Source: Arthrinium phaeospermum (lineage: Eukaryota; Ascomycota; Sordariomycetes; Amphisphaeriales; Apiosporaceae). Taken from it: a stretch of 64,000 nucleotides of DNA. Below are positions 1 to 11,472 of this stretch, one piece after another; position 1 is the first letter of the stretch, and each line of letters starts with the position of its first letter. The notes under the pieces are model-generated. The model saw only the letters and a program-made list of their open reading frames with translations. It was not told where the DNA came from and searched no databases. The DNA lies in contig QYRS01000003.1 of assembly GCA_006503535.1 (NCBI GenBank), forward strand, positions 558,001 to 622,000, written 5' to 3'. The translations under genes were made by a program, and so were the position numbers.

Positions 1-1332
1 ACAGGACTAGACTGTAGCACGGCATCGGCTATGCGAGTAATGGGGGAAGACCTCGACTCAATCATCTCGATCAATTACTGTGTCAGGATATCTCTAGATG
101 GATGCAAACTAGTCCGTCTATCTGTGGCCGTTTCGCGAAGTGGTAGCCGAAATGCCCCCCGTATTCCTAGCGGACCTGGGTATAGCCGGTACATGCACAG
201 GGCAAGAACGAAAGGGCGAGAAAGAAAAAAAAACTCGATTCGGGTAACAGAGAGACGGACCCCTGAAAGCTTAGAGCGAAAGAAGATCCGCAAGTGCATT
301 CGTGGCCCATGCCGGAAGTTAACTGATGCAAGGCTTGCCGCTGGCTAATAATAAAATGGGAAAAGGAAAAATTCATAAGAGAGAGGGAAAGAAAAAGGCT
401 CAACTCCTTCCATACCCGTAGCCTTCCCGGCATCCCTATCAATGGGAAAGTGTGTCGCGTGAACGGTATGGAAGTCAGACGGAACAATCTCTTGATCAAC
501 CTTATCTATCACAAGTAAAATTTTTGTCACACACCGAACTTCCCCATACAGTACCAGCCTGTACAGGTACATCTTGCCGTAGATAGATGGAGATGCGGAT
601 CTGTGAATTCACTGGAGATCCCACTTTTCGTCATTTAGCTGGCTCCTGGTGGGAGGGTTGTGCTGTAATCTTGCATGCGGTAGGTACTGTCAAGCCTGCT
701 CCAGTGCAACGCGGGTAACAGGATGGAGGGAAAATAGAGCAGAGAACAGCATCATTCCGACATTCTCCGCGCCGGCCAGCCATACACCCCTTGCCAATTG
801 GAGGGGCCCACCCTTGGCGCCTCGACCAGTCAAGGCCCGTCAAGGCCCGGTCTTGGCCAATCTGATTATCTGACACTGGAGTTGGTAGGTAGAGGGCGCC
901 TGCCTCAGGCCCCAGCCCAGCACCACTGGAGCCAAGGCCAGTCTCGGCGGTGTTGGCCCCCCCTACCTGTCTACCTCCCGCAAGCTGAAGGGCTTTTTGT
1001 TACTTGGAACCGGCTGCAGACCAGACATTGGGTGCCGACTGGGTGCAGAAACTGGCTGGTAGACATACAAATTTGCGGTTAACCCGAGCTAGGTAGGTAG
1101 CTTGGGGCAGACTGCTCCACAATAATTTTTCGAACGTGGCCATTTATTAGCTCTCATTCAATGGCCGCTTGAAACTTTTTCTCTCTCCCTGTCCCATACC
1201 TCCAGACAAAGGGCAGTAGAAATATCCGCTGAACCACCACAGCAATCTACGCTTTCCTTCCCTTCCTCTCATCCATCATTCAACCATCTCCCCTCAGTCT
1301 TTTCTAGTCCTTCAGAAAGACCTTCATTCACA
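1..1332. other. Intergenic region and ADP/ATP carrier promoter
   Basis: No convincing gene is seen; the open frames here are short and have no recognisable family. A short direct repeat (tcaaggcccg, twice) lies at about 829-850, and a CCAAT element occurs near 857. A long C/T-rich tract at about 1185-1320 leads into the ATG at 1333 and looks like the pyrimidine-rich core promoter and leader common in strongly expressed fungal genes. The stretch also contains GGTAGGTA-type motifs (about 1090) that recur in many intergenic regions of this window. Confidence 0.6.
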
Positions 1333-2794
1333 ATGTCTCCTCCTGAGAAGCAAAGCGTGCTCGGCATGCCGGTAAGTCTGACATCCTGCACACCCAACCC
1401 GAAATTCCCTCGTCCTGCCCTCGACAGCTCCGGCAGTCCGTAATGGGCGGCTACGTGTCAAATTCATCATCGCGGACTGCTTCCACTGCTTCAATTGGTC
1501 TCAATGGACACATTTGCCAGCTTTGCGCAGCCTTGCAGGATGTTTTGATGCTTATCGCCGCCTCTACGTGCTGCAGCTGCTGCCGGCAAATTTTTTCCCA
1601 CTCCAAACTCAATTGAGGTACTTTATGCTAATATGGTTTTTCTTCTAGCCTTTCGTGGCCGACTTCCTGAGTAAGTCAACCTCGTGAACCTGTCGACTCG
1701 AACTCGGTGCCATGACGAATATACAATCGTCGTCTTCGCTCGATTCGGCCCGATATGCCGGCTACATCATAAACACGTGATACTAACTGCAAATAGTGGG
1801 TGGTGTCTCCGCCGCCGTCTCGAAGACCGCTGCTGCTCCCATCGAGCGTGTCAAGCTCCTGATCCAGAACCAGGTAAGCATTCTCCCTGGCTATTCTGCT
1901 GCTGTTCATTGAGGCTTTTCGGCTCCCGAGCCCGGGCCGTCGGTGAACTCGAGCTGTTGTCCCGCTATCTTCTTGATACTAACACATGCGATTCAGGATG
2001 AGATGTTGAAGGTCGGCCGTCTGGACCGCAAGTACGATGGTATCGGCGAGTGCTTCAAGCGCACCATCGCTGATGAGGGTGTCATGTCCCTCTGGCGTGG
2101 TAACACTGCCAACGTCATCCGTTACTTCCCCACCCAGGCCCTGAACTTCGCCTTCCGTGACAAGTTCAAGAAGATGTTCGGCTACAAGAAGGAGGTTGAT
2201 GGCTACGGCAAGTGGATGGCTGGTAACCTGGCCTCCGGTGGTGCCGCTGGTGCCACTTCTCTGCTCTTCGTCTACTCCCTGGACTACGCCCGTACGCGTC
2301 TGGCCAACGATGCCAAGAACGCCAAGAAGGGTGGTGAGCGCCAGTTCAACGGTCTTGTTGATGTCTACAAGAAGACCCTGGCCTCCGACGGTATTGCCGG
2401 TCTCTACCGTGGTTTCGCTCCCTCCGTTCTGGGAATTGTGGTCTACCGTGGTCTGTACTTCGGTATGTACGACTCCATCAAGCCCGTCGTCCTCGTCGGC
2501 TCGCTCCAGAACAACTTCCTCGCCTCTTTCGCTCTCGGTTGGTGCGTCACCACCGGTGCCGGTATCGCCTCTTACCCCCTGGACACCATCCGTCGCCGCA
2601 TGATGATGACCTCCGGTGAGGCCGTCAAGTACAACGGTACCATGGACGCTGCCCGCCAGATCGTCGCCAAGGAGGGTGTCAAGTCTCTCTTCAAGGGTGC
2701 CGGTGCCAACATCCTCCGTGGTGTTGCCGGTGCTGGTGTCCTGTCCATCTACGATCAGCTCCAGGTCATCCTCTTCGGCAAGGCCTTCAAATAA
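1333..2794 (+). CDS. AAC: Mitochondrial ADP/ATP carrier (adenine nucleotide translocase)
   Basis: The product exchanges cytosolic ADP for matrix ATP across the mitochondrial inner membrane. I read four exons: 1333-1371, 1649-1670, 1797-1873 and 1997-2794, giving about 311 residues, normal for the family. All introns have GTAAG-type donors and AG acceptors and crowd the 5' end. The protein shows the three-repeat carrier architecture, with a first repeat containing [17 protein letters not shown], and it carries the nucleotide-translocase hallmark RRRMMM (bases about 2591-2608). Codons are strongly biased to C/G-ending forms, as expected for a very abundant protein, and this also creates long antisense open frames. 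The start was chosen because the ATG at 1333 follows a C/T-rich leader and opens a conserved short N-terminus. Confidence 0.97.
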
Positions 2795-3518
2795 GCTCAT
2801 CGCTTAGATGAATCGGGGATGAAAAGGAAGGAGGAGGTGGTGGTGTAATACAAGGTTACGCGACTCGGACGAGTCAAATAAGGAGCCGGTAAATGATCAT
2901 GGATTATGATTATTGCGGCGGAGAGTTGTTTACAGGCATCACATTGCTGTGGCGTTCTGGACAGCCGTCTTTCCGGTCTGGGTAGACGGCAGGACATGGG
3001 GTTCATGTCGTGCAAGTCGTTTCCCAGCCACTGTAATTTAGAGCACCCTAGGCAATTCCTTTGACTGTATTTGTTTCTGCACGCAACCTCCCCGCTGGTT
3101 TTGACTTGTATCGTGGTCTGGTGTTTGTCTGGTTGCAAAAAAAAGGTATAGACTTTTCAGAATCTACATGATTTATCCCATCTTCATGATGTGTCTTCAA
3201 TCCTCGTAAATCGTCTGACATCGGCTGGAACTGTTCTACGTATTCTTCGTCTGTGTTCTGTTCAGCATTGTTAAAAGATTATAATGTCAGTTGGACAGCA
3301 TTTGTTGTGATGGTCCCCTCATCTCAATTAAGGAAACTGTAATCCGGCTTAAAAGTTGGCAGCTGCCAACCACTTGAACCGAGATAACGCGGCCATACCT
3401 CCAACAACACAGACGCGTTCTCCTGGCATATAGGAAATACAGCACTCTATTCAACACTCACATTGGCCAACTTCCGCAAGCGATACGTACCAATTGCGAC
3501 TACTGTCGTTCGCCAGCA
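2795..3518. other. Intergenic region between carrier and CENP-X genes
   Basis: This holds the 3' UTR of the ADP/ATP carrier and the upstream region of the CENP-X gene. AT-rich stretches around 3130-3310 are compatible with polyadenylation signals. No further coding potential or RNA gene is seen. Confidence 0.5.
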
Positions 3519-4175
3519 ATGCCGACTAACCCCTACAAAGCGCCGCGCCCTCGTGGTCGCCCAGCTGGATCCACCGCGGGCAGCAGCACCTCCAAAAACA
3601 CAAAGGCGCCTGCTGCGAAGGCGAAGGCACCACTCGCCAAGAGACCAGCGCAGCAGCGCGCGGCCGCGCAAAACAACGAGAGCGACACGGACCCGTTCGC
3701 CGACTCGCAGCAGGAAGCTTCGCAGGACGTGATGGAGGTGGTCGACGACGACGACGAAGAAGAGGACGAGGACGAGGAGGAAGACCCCCCCAAGACGATC
3801 CCGCCGGAGCTGCTCACGCGGATCCTACATACGTGCTTCGAGAAGGAGGGGACGCGCATCTCCAAGGACGCCAACAAGGCGGTCGCGCAGTACATGGACA
3901 TCTTCGTGCGGGAGTCGATTGCGCGGGTTGCGTTGGAGAAGGAGGCTGGGTTCCTGGAGGTGAGTTGGTGGTGGCTGCTCGCTCTTCTTTTCTTTTACCT
4001 TTCCTTTCAGTCCTCGCTCCAATCTTTCTGATAGGTAGACCTATCTACCTACTGCTTACCTAAGTTATCCGTTTGGGAGGACAAGCAGACAGACGGGCTT
4101 GACAGAAGCTGACTGTTACCGCCCCAGGTCGAGGATTTGGAAAAGGTCGCGCCTCAGCTGCTGCTTGACCTGTAG
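3519..4175 (+). CDS. MHF2: CENP-X / Mhf2 histone-fold protein
   Basis: This is a small histone-fold subunit that in other organisms pairs with CENP-S (Mhf1) at kinetochores and with FANCM at stalled forks. Two exons are read, 3519-3959 and 4128-4175; the 168-nt intron is removed in phase 0 and the protein is about 162 residues. The N-terminal ~95 residues are basic, Ala/Pro-rich and then strongly acidic (runs of Asp and Glu). The C-terminal part is the conserved CENP-X fold, beginning with IPPELLTRILHTCFEKEG and continuing with the N/A/V-rich helix containing DANKAVAQYMDIFVRE. The second exon supplies the family's terminal motif VEDLEKVAPQLLLDL, which supports the splice junction. The unspliced reading would lose this conserved ending. 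The disordered N-terminal extension is longer than in yeast or human proteins. Confidence 0.9.
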
Positions 4176-6921
4176 ACCAGGTGCCTTCATATCAGACACC
4201 GACTGTTCCATTGCCCAGATATGTGTTATTTGCATTTGCTTTGGGTCGGGTCGGGTCCATCATCTGGTACCGACCATCTGGCAACGGCATGGTCCGCACA
4301 GAGGGCAGGATGATCAGCTGCGTGCGTGCCATGCAGCGAAAGTGGGCTCGACGGCGTGGAAGAGAATGTAAGCCGTTCTGACGGCCGATCATAGCCCATC
4401 GGCACTGGGCCGACATATGAACACCAGAGAGTAAATCTGCCTGGTCGGCCTTTGACATATCGGATCTACGAAACCAACTTGGCGCGTAGATCAAGCTCGA
4501 CGTGTATGCAGTGACGATCAATGGCAACGAGGTTCTCTGGAGGGAGACCTCCACACACCGTGATGGTGGATATCTAGCAACTACGCATACAGTTTTGGCC
4601 GGGGGATATTCCCGAATTGCGCAAATCGCCGGTTGTGGGCTATTTATTGTGTGTGCGAGTCAAGTTCGCAGGGCTCGAAACAAGAGATGGCAATGCCCTC
4701 TAGAAGCGGTAGGAAGACAATAACGATGTTAGGTGCATAGCATAGACTCTAGCAGAACGAGAAGTCGCTTTGAATGCCAATTGGCAGATCACTGCTTTCC
4801 GTGCTCGTCTCTCTTCTCCACGTGGTTGTGTAGCTCGTAGCCAGCAGCCGAATGGAACCTGCAACCTACCTCGAGACATCGGTGGTGCTGTCTTCCACAA
4901 ATGCCCCCGGTTGACACACCATGCTTCTCATTATGGAATTATCTTTGTTTGCTGTATCACGGTACCTATCGGTCGGTTGCGGCTACAGCTAGAACACCCT
5001 TCAGACTAGTTACTGATCTCGTGTGTGCGTACGTCATGGGCACCAGTCAACAAACATATAAAGCACCAATAGCAGAGCTGTCAACGCAATCCGATTGTGG
5101 CTGTGGGATGTTTTGTTTAGAGCTTATTTCCATTCTTCAACTCAAAAGCGCCTATAGTTGACAGCCTGAGGCGGAGAGAGAAGAGGGAGAGAGACTAAAC
5201 AATTGCCAAGATCCATCCCATGTATCTCGGCTGCCAAGAATAGATGTCGTCCGACGGTGGGAAAAGCCCTGCGGTAGACTGATGTCCCGTCTTGGTTCCC
5301 TCTTAGCCAGCCCCAACAAACTCTGAAGGGGCGGTTGAAAACAAACGACGGATCTGTAAACGGATGGTGTTGCCGATTGCTGTACCCCGCGAGCGCTGTC
5401 TTGCGACATTGGCTGGTCGAGATACCCCTTGATGCGTTGATCGGAAAGACAAAGGGAAAAAAAAGGTGAGGCTCTTGCCAGGCCGGCTGAATGGCTCAAA
5501 CGGGCAAGGCTTTGCAGAATGGGCGGCAGTGATTGGCCGAGAAGACAGGATGAAACTGGTCAGGTTTGGGACATGTAACACTCCTGGGCCTTCTGAAGCA
5601 GCACCCGAGCGCCCCCCTCTACGCCCCACCCCTGCTCTCGCTTACAGGGACCGTAGACCGTACAGGGCACTTTCAGTACAGGGCACAACGCTTAGTACAG
5701 TTAACCTTATTCCGGCTGCGTCTGCGTCCGACAACCACCCCCCGTTCGTCCCAGTCTCCTGCCGTTGCCGTCTGTGCCTTGAACTCTGCCAGTCATTCAT
5801 TTTACCTATTGGGCTCTCCACATTCGTGGAAACATTGTCTTGATGCGATGCAACTCGATATGTCAGTCGGGGTCGCAGTGGAAACGGCCACGCGGCCCAG
5901 TTTTACGTACCACTTGCCTCTCCCCCCTCGAACAACTGTGCCTGAATTGACAGACGAGCAGGAGACGAGGCCTGACAGGAGACAGGGACTTTGTCAGGCC
6001 TTGTCGCCATCTTCTGGATACAGCAACAGCTCGGTCTGGGACGCCGAAGCCGCGACGCTGCCTGCCGCCACTACTGCATGCCTGACTACTGGGCTCGCCA
6101 TCTCATTACGTCGCCTTTGTACAGGCTGTATAATCCAAATCAGATGAGACAGTGGCAATTACTCAGAAAGGATGTGGAATACGTCAGCTCTCTCTGTCGG
6201 CGTCGGCTTCGACGGGAATAGCAAGGCGCAGGATAAGGGATCGTACCTTAACGTTATTTGATCTAATATATTTGATATGCGCGTATCATGGGGCGGGCGA
6301 CAACCGCGACACTGGCATCCGGGAGGCTATGCAGCTGTCAGGCCCTCAGCAGCGACGCGCCGGCACGCAGTGGTGGCTGGCTTGGCAGCAACGAAGAAAG
6401 CGGGAAGAGGCATCTTAAACCACATGGACTATCAGTATCCGCTTGTCACAACCCCATTCCGGCGGGAGGGGGGGACACGACTAAGGCCGGTCTTTTCTTC
6501 AACCGGCAGAGGCCAAGCCCTGTGGTCCAAACGTGTTTCACTGGATCTATGGTGTGAATAGTGGTCGTACCCCTGCAGCCCCCCAGGTGCCCTTCAGATT
6601 CCGGGTGGCCAGGGTCTGGTTCACCATGAGACGGACAATGGCAATCAGACCTTTTAAATTCATGCTGGACGCCCATCTAGGTTTCCCTCTTCTTTTCCCC
6701 TTCCCTCTTCAGTCACTCTCAGTTACTCCAGGTCCTATTACGACGTTTCCGTTTCTAGTCCTCTTCTTTCTTCTTCTTCCAACCGTAATCTTCTCCCAAA
6801 AGGCTAGTCCTTCGAAAGCGCTAGACGCTCTTATTACACGACAGACATTCTCTCTCTTAACTCCTTCGCCACTTAAACAAACCCACCCTTTTTTGTTTTA
6901 TATACCTAGTTATTAGTCAAG
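4176..6921. other. Intergenic region, 2.7 kb
   Basis: No gene can be supported. Open frames up to about 190 codons (for example 5566-6147) show no recognisable domain and no normal codon bias. A TATAAAG sequence lies at 5057-5063 but is followed only by very short frames. The last ~230 bases (about 6690-6920) are C/T-rich and form the leader of the cupredoxin gene. A GA-rich patch is present at about 5170-5200. Confidence 0.5.
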
Positions 6922-7679
6922 ATGCAGTTCACGACTTTTGCTCTCTCCGCCCTGATGGGCCTGGCCTCCGCACAGAAGGTCCACGTGGTGTCGGTCGGCT
7001 CGGCGAACGGCTCGCTCACCTTCATGCCCGACAACATGAAGGCGGCCAAGGGCGACATGGTCCAGTTCCAGTTCCGCGGCGGCAACCACAGCGTGGTCCA
7101 GTCCACCTTCGACCAGCCCTGCATGCCCATGTCCATGGCGGCCGGTGCTGCCGGCAACTCAACCGGTGCCGCCGGTGCCGCCAAGGGCGTCTTCTCCGGC
7201 TTCATGCCCGTCGCCGCCAGCAAGGCCATGGGCATGCTCCCCACCTACACCATCATGGTCGCCGATGAGAAGCCCATGTGGTTCTACTGCTCCCAGGGCA
7301 AGCACTGCCAGGCCGGTATGGGCATGGTCCTGAACGAGAACACCTCTGCCAACGCCACCCGTTCCCTCGCCAACTACCTGGCTCTCGCCAAGAAGGCCAC
7401 TGCCAACGTTTCTCCTCCTACTCCTGCTGGTGGTGCTGCCGGTGGTGCTACTGGCGGTGCTGCTGGTGGCAACTCTACTACTGGTGGATCCGGCTCTGGC
7501 TCTGGCTCTGGTTCCGGCTCTGGCAGCGGCAGCGGTACTGGCTCTGGTTCCGGCTCTGGCTCTGGCACTGGCTCCGCCCCGGCTCGCAGACTTCCACTCC
7601 TACTACTGCCGGCGCCTCCACTGCTACCATCTCCACCGCGCTCAGCCTGGTCGCCATGGCTGCTGCGTTCATGCTTTGA
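6922..7679 (+). CDS. Secreted GPI-type cupredoxin (serine/glycine-rich), with apparent frameshift
   Basis: The product is a predicted extracellular or wall-anchored blue-copper-like protein. The first ~17 residues form a signal peptide (MQFTTFALSALMGLASA). A plastocyanin-like domain follows, with candidate copper ligands His in NHS and then Cys, His and Met in the segment FYCSQGKHCQAGMGM. Several N-glycosylation sequons (NGS, NHS, NST, NTS, NAT) are present. Residues about 165-217 are Gly/Ala then Gly/Ser repeats encoded by GGCTCT-type hexanucleotides. The hydrophobic C-terminal tail typical of a GPI signal (ending SLVAMAAAFML) is in a different frame from the start. One extra C in the CCCC run at 7577-7580 would join the two frames into about 252 residues, ending at 7679. 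No GT-AG intron of suitable length restores the frame. Without correction the frame runs on to 7896 with unrelated sequence. Function in copper binding is inferred from the ligand pattern. Confidence 0.85.
7481..7576 (+). repeat. Gly-Ser coding microsatellite (GGCTCT-like hexamers)
   Basis: This is a run of near-identical six-base units (GGCTCT, GGTTCC, GGCAGC variants) encoding alternating Gly and Ser in the cupredoxin stalk. Such runs change length readily by slippage. The C-run where the reading frame breaks lies at its 3' edge. Confidence 0.85.
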
Positions 7680-9356
7680 GCGGTCGTCGACACGGATATT
7701 TGAGGGTTCAACAGAGAAAACCAAGAAAAACAATAAGAACATGCATACCCAACAACTTCAAACAACAACAGCAAGCTGTTACGCCTGGCGAGGTCTTAAT
7801 AACAACTCACAAGCAACGCCTCCGGATCTCATCATCTTGGGGCAATTGCTCTCATCCCCGCGTCAGCGCTATCTACCCCCCTATCATTGGGGATGATGAT
7901 GCGTCGACCGGGTGCCTATCAGCGTCATGCCGCCCTCGCCGGGTTTCGCCATAGCAGATAGTGCGTTGTTGTTTGTCGATGCGTTGAAGAGATATATATA
8001 ATATGATGATGGAAACAGGTTTCCAGGGAGGGAAGGCGCATATACCTGGGACTACACAGCAAGCTTTTTTCTTGTCCCAGATGGGTGGTGGTTGTTTTTT
8101 ATTTTGTTTTAGAGAGTGAGAATGAGAGAGGAAGCGAGGAAGAGGCCAAGCGCTGAAGATGGGGTGGATGTTTGCGTGTTGTTGTTTATTCGTTTTCTTG
8201 CAACGCCGTGGCATTCATCTTTGTACTTCATACTTCATCATCAGACTCCTATACCCTAGAGATTCTAAACGTCGGATCTGTACCTGTTTTTGTAATATAC
8301 ATTCACATACGCACAAACAACTGTTCTCTGTGATTCGTGTCTTGACTGTTGCTCTCTGCAAGTGATTAATACCGGTAACGGATTTGGTATGAGGTGCTGG
8401 GGTGTAAACAGCATCTCCCCTAGAGAGACACTCCTGTTTTTTATTGGTGTTGAGAAGCCTAGCTGCTTCATCTCAGAATTAAGAGAAATTCTCATCACAA
8501 GACAGGGGAGTTTAGATGGGAGGGAGGCATGCTGGCTTCCCTTGACTAGGTCGAACTCGCAGTCCATTACTTGGTTCTTGGCCTAACGAGAACTTGTGAG
8601 ATCGACCAACCTACAGCTTTGATCATTCGTTACATGGACACTCATTGCTTGAGACACCTCTAGCACTCGGCGTTATCCGAACTTGAGGTGTGTACGCCTA
8701 CGTCCGTATATCGCCTAGAAAAAGGTCATGGGAATAATTAAATTTACAAAGAAAACGACGCCAGATACTGGTTTGGAGTGTTGCCTTGGCCAACTTGTCT
8801 ACGGAAGTAATACCCGCTTGTCGAGTCAAGTCAAATTCGCAAGTCTGATGAAGGTTTCAATAAGTCAGTTGAGTTCATACATACCAAGCCAGCTGTATAA
8901 TTGAGATGACATCGATCGGGCGTACAGCTCTGGGGCCACAGCTTGATACTCAAGATGAGAGAGTTTGGTACTCTGACAGCCATGGATTGTACCCCTTGCC
9001 TTGCCTACCTATCCCCAATACTCTTCTCTTTTCAATGGCATGCGCATATTCAGAGGGAAGATACAATACTACAAAAAGCAGCCTCCGGCCCTACGCAAGT
9101 TGCCGCACATGAAAGCAGGGCTGCCACATGTAAAGAATACGAGGCGAGTCACATACAGCAGACCGTACAAGTAGAATAAAGTCACGTCGCCCTTCAAGCT
9201 ATAAAATGAAAATCAAGACCTTAACCCGGCATATCTTGTACAAACCAGCCTGATACTTGCGCATCATCTATCCAGTACAGTACCGTTTTACCCTTCATAA
9301 GTTACACTACCCTGATTGCGTTAACTTCCTTTCTCTGCTCTGCCGACCTACAATGC
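7680..9356. other. Intergenic region between convergent genes
   Basis: This lies between the 3' ends of the cupredoxin gene (plus) and the MAPR-like gene (minus). It contains AT-rich 3'-UTR-like sequence and GA-rich tracts (about 8110-8150). No open frame has family resemblance and no RNA gene was found. Confidence 0.5.
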
Positions 9357-10297
9357 TCATTGCCCGGGCACCTTCCTCTTGGGCCTCTGCTGCTGCGCCG
9401 CATCGCACAGCTTCTTGGGCGGCTCCTTGTCGAGCCAGCCCGGCTCGCGCTTGACGGTGCCGACCTTGTGGTACTTGTCGGAGCGGGCGAAGAAGTTGAC
9501 CCAGTGCTCGAGGGCCTCGAAGACCTTGCGCTCGGCCTCCTTCCGCTCCTCCTGCTTGATCTCGGCGAGCTGGGCCGCGTTGAAGTGTTTGTCGTCGACG
9601 GCCGGGTCGTCGAGAGGGAGAAATATCTGCTCGACGCCGCGCAGGTCCGCCGTCCGGTCGTCGGCGAAGCAGCCCGTCACGAAGCCGCGCGACGCGTCCA
9701 CGCCCGCGAAGATGTTGTAGGAGCCGCCCGGGCCGTAGGTCCGCCGGTTCGCGGAGACGTCGTAGATGGTGCCGTTGATGGCCAGATAGATGGGGGACTC
9801 GGGGTTGCGGCCGTCGAACTGCGCGAGCTCGTCGAGGGTGAGTTGCAGAGGGGAGGCCTGTGGTACAGGGGTCAGTGGATGCTGTTGCTACAACTTCGAG
9901 AGCCCCTCGGAAACCGTAGGAGGATAAAGGGGCAGGGGGATGCGAGTAAAAGGGAGGAACGTACGAATTGCGACTTCCACCAGTTCATCTGCAGGTACTT
10001 GGGCGGGTGCTTCATGCCCCAGGTGAAGGTCTCGCCGCCCGAGATCAGGTAGCTCAAGCCCGCCGACGCCACCAGGAGGAAGGTGATCACGCGCACAATG
10101 TCGAGCCAGGGCGTGTAGCCATCGTGGTCCTCGTCTTCGGACTGGAGGCGGGCCTTGGGCGTCGGCTTGGGCTTGGGCTCAGGAACGACTTCTTCTTCGG
10201 TCGCGGAGGATTCGGCCGGCGCGGGTTCGGCCGCAGGCGCGTTGGCTTCCTGCGCCGCCTTCTTGCGCTGCCGGACTGAGCCCCGGGTTTCTGGCAT
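9357..10297 (-). CDS. Membrane-anchored cytochrome b5-like / MAPR-family heme-binding protein
   Basis: Two exons are read on the minus strand, 10297-9965 and 9857-9357, joined in phase 0 to give about 277 residues. The N-terminal ~75 residues are disordered and rich in Ala, Pro and Glu. One membrane segment follows (VRVITFLLVASAGLSYLIS, about residues 80-98). After the junction comes a cytochrome b5-like heme/steroid-binding domain of the MAPR type, with LTLDELAQFDGR, then YLAINGTIYDVSANR and the Tyr-containing loop YGPGGSYNIFAGVDASRGF. The C-terminus is basic. MAPR relatives (Dap1, PGRMC) bind heme and assist P450 and sterol metabolism; that role here is inferred. The start at 10297 was chosen for its CAACATG context; an in-frame upstream ATG at 10381 is less likely. 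The long plus-strand frame over the same region is an antisense shadow. Confidence 0.88.
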
Positions 10298-11472
10298 GTT
10301 GGATTGAGTAATGCGCGCCACGGGACAGGGTGGTCGGAAACCGGTGTATTCAAGGTGATTTATCCCCCAAAATCGAGTCAATTCGTTCCCTCGAAGGACA
10401 AAGAATGGTCGCTGTTATAGAGCGAGATGGGTGGGATGATGATCAAGAGAGCGACAAGCTTCGGATCTGACGACTGAGAACCCTCAGGTTGGTAATACGA
10501 GCTTGCTTTTACCTCCTGCTTGAATGGCTCCGGGCCTTCAAGCCCCGCTTTCCCGGTCCTCTGTTTCGGGCTCTCGGGATTATAGTCACAGTCGACTGCA
10601 TCTACATGAACTTACAGTATTTACCTACCCGGTACGTGTGTGAAAGACACCTTAGCATAGTTGTACCGAGATTCGGCGATCTCTGCAATGTGTCTTCAGT
10701 CCAGGATATGGATTATATTTTTGCTTTTTGTGAGGAAGCTCGATAATGAAATGTCGATCGTTCCGCCCAGTCAAACCCGCTATTGTGGGTTGCCTTGTAC
10801 TTACTTGCTCTACGCAAATTTGCGTGTACGTATTTGGTTCATAAAGACACATGTGCATTCAATGCCATCTGGATCGGAACAGGCAGCAGGTTCTTGAAGC
10901 TCGGTGGAAATCCAGAAAACATCGTCTATCACAGGCGCCGTCAATGTGTTCTGATCGAATATTAGTACTCCATGCAGCAATACGTTAAGTACTTACGTTG
11001 AACCAGTTGGGGTGCAGCGGGAAGCAGGCGCCGAATCAAAGTGGCAGTTGGACCCCCCTGCTGTGAATGAGCCAATCAGCGATAGAATTGTGTCCCGAGT
11101 AGGGGTCTCTTTGTCCTGGCTTGCCCCGACCTTACCATTAGCTGTCCTCTTCTGACGGCATCGCTGAAAGCTTTGGTAAAAGTGAATAATTAGTTGGTGG
11201 GGGATTGCATAGCTGTCCAGAATTAGGTAACGCATTACCTACCACTTACTACATCCTTCTATTCACCGTCTCGACAAGAGGACAGATTCCTTACGACGAC
11301 AGGTCCTGGGGCTTTATTGATCAAGACGTCCCGTAGCCCGCTTTGAGTGGATTTCCTGGCCGTCTCCTTCCCTCTCTTTGTTGTAATATTTTGCTGCAAG
11401 CTCGTTAGCACGAAAGCTGGTTTCGCAACATTTTTAGCAGGCGACATATTCGCCGACAGCACCGCCCACAAC
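10298..11472. promoter_or_regulatory. Shared upstream region of the MAPR-like gene and LHS1
   Basis: The two flanking genes diverge from this 1.2-kb stretch, so it should hold both promoters. A CCAATCA element, the preferred site of the fungal HAP/CBC complex, is at 11072-11078. No canonical TATA box and no additional gene are seen. Confidence 0.45.

Noticed and set aside
1979..2800. 273-codon minus-strand frame over the ADP/ATP carrier
   Set aside because: Antisense shadow caused by strong codon bias; no homology and it fully overlaps conserved coding sequence.
7374..7742. Minus-strand Pro/Glu-rich frame opposite the cupredoxin
   Set aside because: Direct complement of the Gly-Ser microsatellite.
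9360..10052. 230-codon plus-strand frame over the MAPR-like gene
   Set aside because: Opposite strand of a spliced gene with recognisable domain; Val/Leu-rich shadow of G/C-ending codons.
11347..11472. Upstream in-frame 42-codon extension of LHS1
   Set aside because: It would bury the signal peptide; the ATG at 11473 puts it at the N-terminus.
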